Position numbers and translations under genes: made by a program. A DNA stretch of 8,569 nucleotides, from NCBI GenBank assembly GCA_020050375.1, contig JAGVKR010000075.1, positions 1 through 8,569 of the forward strand, in the 5' to 3' direction. Numbering within the stretch: the first letter of the stretch is position 1; each line of letters opens with the position of its first letter. Shown one piece after another: positions 6,915 through 8,569 of the stretch. Source of the stretch: Planctomycetales bacterium. GTDB taxonomy: Bacteria; Planctomycetota; Planctomycetia; Planctomycetales; Planctomycetaceae. Below the pieces are notes generated by a model. That model worked only from the letters and a program-made list of their open reading frames with translations, did not search any database and was not told where the DNA came from.

Positions 6915-6964
6915 GTGGCCGGTCTTCCGACCGCGCCACATCGAGCCGACCGAAGGTCTCCTCG
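6915..6964. repeat. Two adjacent hairpin repeats
   Basis: The first hairpin is GTGGCCGGTC (6915-6924), loop TTCC, GACCGcGCCAC (6929-6939), a 10-bp stem with one bulged C. The second pairs GACC (6948-6951) with GGTC (6955-6958) inside an outer CGAG (6942-6945)/CTCG (6961-6964) pairing. Together with the preceding inverted repeat they form a repeat island upstream of the tetR promoter. Confidence 0.65.
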
Positions 6965-7040
6965 GATGGCGATGCCGCGTCAAAAGCGGGAAGCCTTTGC
7001 CGAACAATTGACTTCTCTCTGCAGCGCTACCCCCCTCTGC

Positions 7041-7061
7041 CCCCCCCTTGCTAAGGGGGGG
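7041..7061. repeat. C7TT/AAG7 hairpin containing the cfa-like stop codon
   Basis: CCCCCCCTT-GCT-AAGGGGGGG is a perfect 9-bp stem with a 3-nt loop. The TAG stop codon of the minus-strand cfa-like gene (7051-7053) lies in it. There is no T-tract in either direction. It may act as a transcript-end hairpin, or it may be a dispersed repeat that landed on the gene's 3' end. Confidence 0.7.
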
Positions 7062-8286
7062 AAAGTTGTGCAGCGGCCGCCGCGCGTTCGTCGTCGACCA
7101 TGTAGTCGCGCACGATGGGGACGGCGTCCCGTTTGTTCGCCAGCACCAGGTGGAAGACCATTTCCGAGCCGGTCAGGAAGGCGAACTGCGCCGAGATCAG
7201 ATAGAACTCAAACATCCGGCAGGTCCGTTCGTCGTAGATCGCAGCGGCCTTCGCCCAGTTCGCCATGAACCGCGCCCGCCAGTCGCGGAGCGTGTAGAAA
7301 TAGTGCAGCCGCAGGATCTCGCAATCGGCGATCCAGATTCGCTGACGTTCGGCGGGGGCGAAGATTTCCGAAAGCGAGGGTGCGTAGCCCCCCGGAAAAA
7401 TGTATTTGCGCAAAAACGGGCTGGCCGAACCGGGGGGCGCGTTTCGTCCGATGCTGTGCACGAAGCCGATCCCATCCTCCTTGAGCAGGCTGCGGAACTT
7501 GGCGAAGAACTCGTCATAATGCCGCAGGCCCACGTGCTCGAGCATCCCCACCGACACGACCCGGTCGTAGCTCCCTTGGAGCTGGCGGTAGTCCATGTGC
7601 TCGAAATGAACGCGATCCTCGAGGCCCAACTTCGCGGCCCGCGTGCGGGCGACCCGAATTTGCTCGATCGACAGGTTGACGGCGGTCACTTCGACGTCGG
7701 CGACCTGCGCCAGATAGAGCGCCAACCCTCCCCAGCCGCAGCCGAGCTCGGCGATCTTCATGCCGTCTTCGATTTTCAGCTTGGCGCAAACGTGGCGCTT
7801 CTTGTTGAGCTGGGCTTCTTCGAGCGTGTCCTCGGGCGTGCGATAGTAAGCGCACGTGTACTGCATGTCCTCATCGAGAAAGAGGCGATAGAAATCGTCC
7901 GACAAGTCGTAATGATGCGAGGCGTTTTTCAGCGCCTGGCCAACGGGGTTGTTCTGGTGAAAGCGACGCAGCGAGCGCCAGGCATGGCGTAGAAAACCCT
8001 GGACCGGATGGGCCCCCAGCCCGGTCCGATTGTTGGAAAAGAGCTCGAGGAAGTCGTAGCAAGTCGAGCCCTCCTCGAACGTCAGCTCGCCATCCATGTA
8101 GGCTTCGCCGACATACAGTTCGGGATTGAAGAAGAGCTTCGTGTAGAGCGACTTGTTGTGCAGGCGGATCGTCACCGCCGGTTCCGCCGGCGTGCCGGCA
8201 AACGTGTGCAGTTGACCGGCGGCGTCGTAGACACGCAGCGTTCCATTCCGGATGAAGCGCCGCAGCAGAGTCGACAGGAGTTTCAT
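7051..8286 (-). CDS. cfa: Cyclopropane-fatty-acyl-phospholipid synthase family methyltransferase
   Basis: A 411-residue SAM-dependent enzyme of the CFA synthase/mycolic-acid cyclopropane synthase family. CFA synthases transfer a methylene group from S-adenosylmethionine across cis double bonds of membrane phospholipid acyl chains at the inner membrane surface. An N-terminal domain (about 1-110, with YVGEAYMDGEL) precedes the catalytic domain. The SAM-binding motif is AELGCGWGGLALYLA (179-193). Residues equivalent to the bicarbonate site of the E. coli enzyme are present: C145 in MQYTCAYY, E250 in SVGMLEHVG, H277 and I279 in FVHSIG, and Y329 in LHYFYTL. All are intact, so activity is likely, although related enzymes methylate rather than cyclopropanate. 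The start at 8286 has CGGAGAGG (8292-8299) 5 nt upstream. A frame open to 8415 adds 43 low-complexity residues without homology. The last few residues (QLSPP) and the stop come from the repeat hairpin at 7041-7061. Confidence 0.93.
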   Translation of the reverse strand: MKLLSTLLRRFIRNGTLRVYDAAGQLHTFAGTPAEPAVTIRLHNKSLYTKLFFNPELYVGEAYMDGELTFEEGSTCYDFLELFSNNRTGLGAHPVQGFLRHAWRSLRRFHQNNPVGQALKNASHHYDLSDDFYRLFLDEDMQYTCAYYRTPEDTLEEAQLNKKRHVCAKLKIEDGMKIAELGCGWGGLALYLAQVADVEVTAVNLSIEQIRVARTRAAKLGLEDRVHFEHMDYRQLQGSYDRVVSVGMLEHVGLRHYDEFFAKFRSLLKEDGIGFVHSIGRNAPPGSASPFLRKYIFPGGYAPSLSEIFAPAERQRIWIADCEILRLHYFYTLRDWRARFMANWAKAAAIYDERTCRMFEFYLISAQFAFLTGSEMVFHLVLANKRDAVPIVRDYMVDDERAAAAAQLSPP

Positions 8287-8313
8287 GGCAGCCTCTCCGT
8301 GGCAGCAGGAGTG

Positions 8314-8353
8314 GCGATCGATGCGACGTCGGTAATGACGGTCGATCGATCGC
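8314..8353. repeat. Inverted repeat just upstream of the cfa-like gene
   Basis: GCGATCGAT (8314-8322) is the exact reverse complement of ATCGATCGC (8345-8353). Inner bases (GCGAC and GGTCG) pair further. It ends 28 nt before the start codon of the cfa-like gene, so it lies in the likely 5' leader or promoter. It could be an operator or an RNA hairpin; neither can be decided. Confidence 0.45.
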
Positions 8354-8359
8354 GTGTAG

Positions 8360-8433
8360 CACTGTTCCGCCTCGCGGCTTCCGCAGGGTGATGCGGCTTC
8401 AGCGGCTGCTGCCACGACGGTTGCCGAACAGTG
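8360..8433. repeat. Widely spaced inverted repeat upstream of the cfa-like gene
   Basis: CACTGTTC (8360-8367) and GAACAGTG (8426-8433) are exact reverse complements, 58 nt apart. The intervening DNA is GC-rich and encodes nothing recognisable. Paired sites for a regulator are possible, but an 8-bp match at this distance may also be chance. Confidence 0.3.
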
Positions 8434-8446
8434 TAGCGGAGAAGAC

Positions 8447-8569
8447 AGGATTCAGCATTCGGGATTCGGCATTCAGGATTCAGGATTCAGGATTCAGGAT
8501 TCAGGATTCAGGATTCAGGATTCAGGATTCAGGATTCAGGATTCAGGATTCAGGATTCAGGATTCAGGA
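8447..8569. repeat. Heptanucleotide tandem repeat (AGGATTC)n, runs off the window
   Basis: Four slightly diverged units (AGGATTC, AGCATTC, GGGATTC, GGCATTC) are followed by 13 identical AGGATTC units and a partial AGGA at the right edge. There are no spacers, so it is not a CRISPR array. On the plus strand it has no stop codon and reads RIQDSGF in every frame; on the minus strand it contains TGA. The absence of an adjoining gene favours non-coding DNA. The true length is unknown because the window ends inside it. Confidence 0.97.

Larger units (their letters stand above)
6691..7040. other. Intergenic region between cfa-like gene and tetR promoter
   Basis: No gene is supported here. It holds a purine-rich stretch (about 6717-6765: TAGGGGAATAGGTGACTGGG and similar GGG-containing words), then the inverted repeats at 6809-6869, 6915-6939 and 6942-6964. 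Open frames running through it encode Arg/Pro-rich translations of the repeats. Confidence 0.6.

Noticed and set aside
6610..6939. N-terminal extension of TetR by about 110 residues
   Set aside because: The stretch contains the predicted promoter, operator and repeat hairpins, and its translation is Arg/Pro-rich with the repeat peptide NPKRQRGT. The normal TetR length starts at 6609.
6809..6964. Insertion sequence or MITE
   Set aside because: There is no transposase, and no target duplication or defined ends are visible. Only the inverted repeats can be supported.
7048..7992. Plus-strand open frame of 314 codons opposite the cfa-like gene
   Set aside because: It is antisense to an intact CFA-family gene, starts inside the C7/G7 hairpin and shows no domain.
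8287..8415. N-terminal extension of the CFA-like protein by 43 residues
   Set aside because: It lacks family similarity, runs through inverted repeats, and a good ribosome site precedes the ATG at 8286.
8447..8569. CRISPR array
   Set aside because: The repeats are 7 bp and directly adjacent, with no spacers, and no cas gene is in the window.

Overview
The window looks like a chromosomal segment of a planctomycete. The best evidence is a DUF1559 protein with a type IV prepilin-like N-terminus, a family greatly expanded in Planctomycetes. Support comes from a periplasmic WD40-like (PD40) protein, GC-rich codon use, and several hairpin repeats that resemble those scattered through planctomycete genomes, including one whose reverse translation reads NPKRQRGT. 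Genus cannot be decided from the sequence.

Layout: (1) 1-450 is the 3' end of a 23S rRNA gene, starting at the peptidyl-transferase loop. A 165-nt spacer with hairpins follows, then a 5S rRNA gene (about 615-726) and a strong intrinsic terminator (734-782). No 16S or tRNA gene is visible here. (2) On the plus strand come a secreted PD40 beta-propeller protein (861-2108), a 352-nt gap carrying a perfect 16-bp palindrome, a DUF1559 protein (2461-3423), a possible tiny single-pass membrane protein overlapping or just following it, an unassigned stretch open on both strands (3548-3903), and a GNAT acetyltransferase of the spermidine/spermine-acetyltransferase type (3904-4494). The GNAT C-terminus runs into palindromic repeat DNA. 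(3) On the minus strand, read from right to left, are a cyclopropane-fatty-acyl-phospholipid synthase-like methyltransferase (8286-7051), a repeat island, a TetR regulator (6609-6013) with a recognisable promoter and operator, and an AarF/UbiB/ABC1 atypical kinase (5967-4510). (4) The right edge is a 7-bp tandem repeat that runs out of the window.

How the genes may work together: tetR and aarF are 45 nt apart and probably form one operon from a promoter at about 6663-6690. A 16-bp imperfect palindrome sits over its start point, which suggests autorepression. The CFA synthase is upstream in the same direction but separated by about 440 nt of repeats. A shared membrane-lipid or isoprenoid-lipid role is reasonable inference, not shown. 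The PD40 and DUF1559 proteins are probably envelope or secreted proteins.

For tetR, aarF, cfa, the PD40 gene and the GNAT gene, the longest open frame gives a wrong start. Ribosome binding sites, the tetR promoter and domain boundaries give the shorter proteins reported here. I see no insertion sequence, CRISPR array or clearly new multi-gene system. The more unusual content is in the repeats and in the cfa/tetR/aarF grouping.
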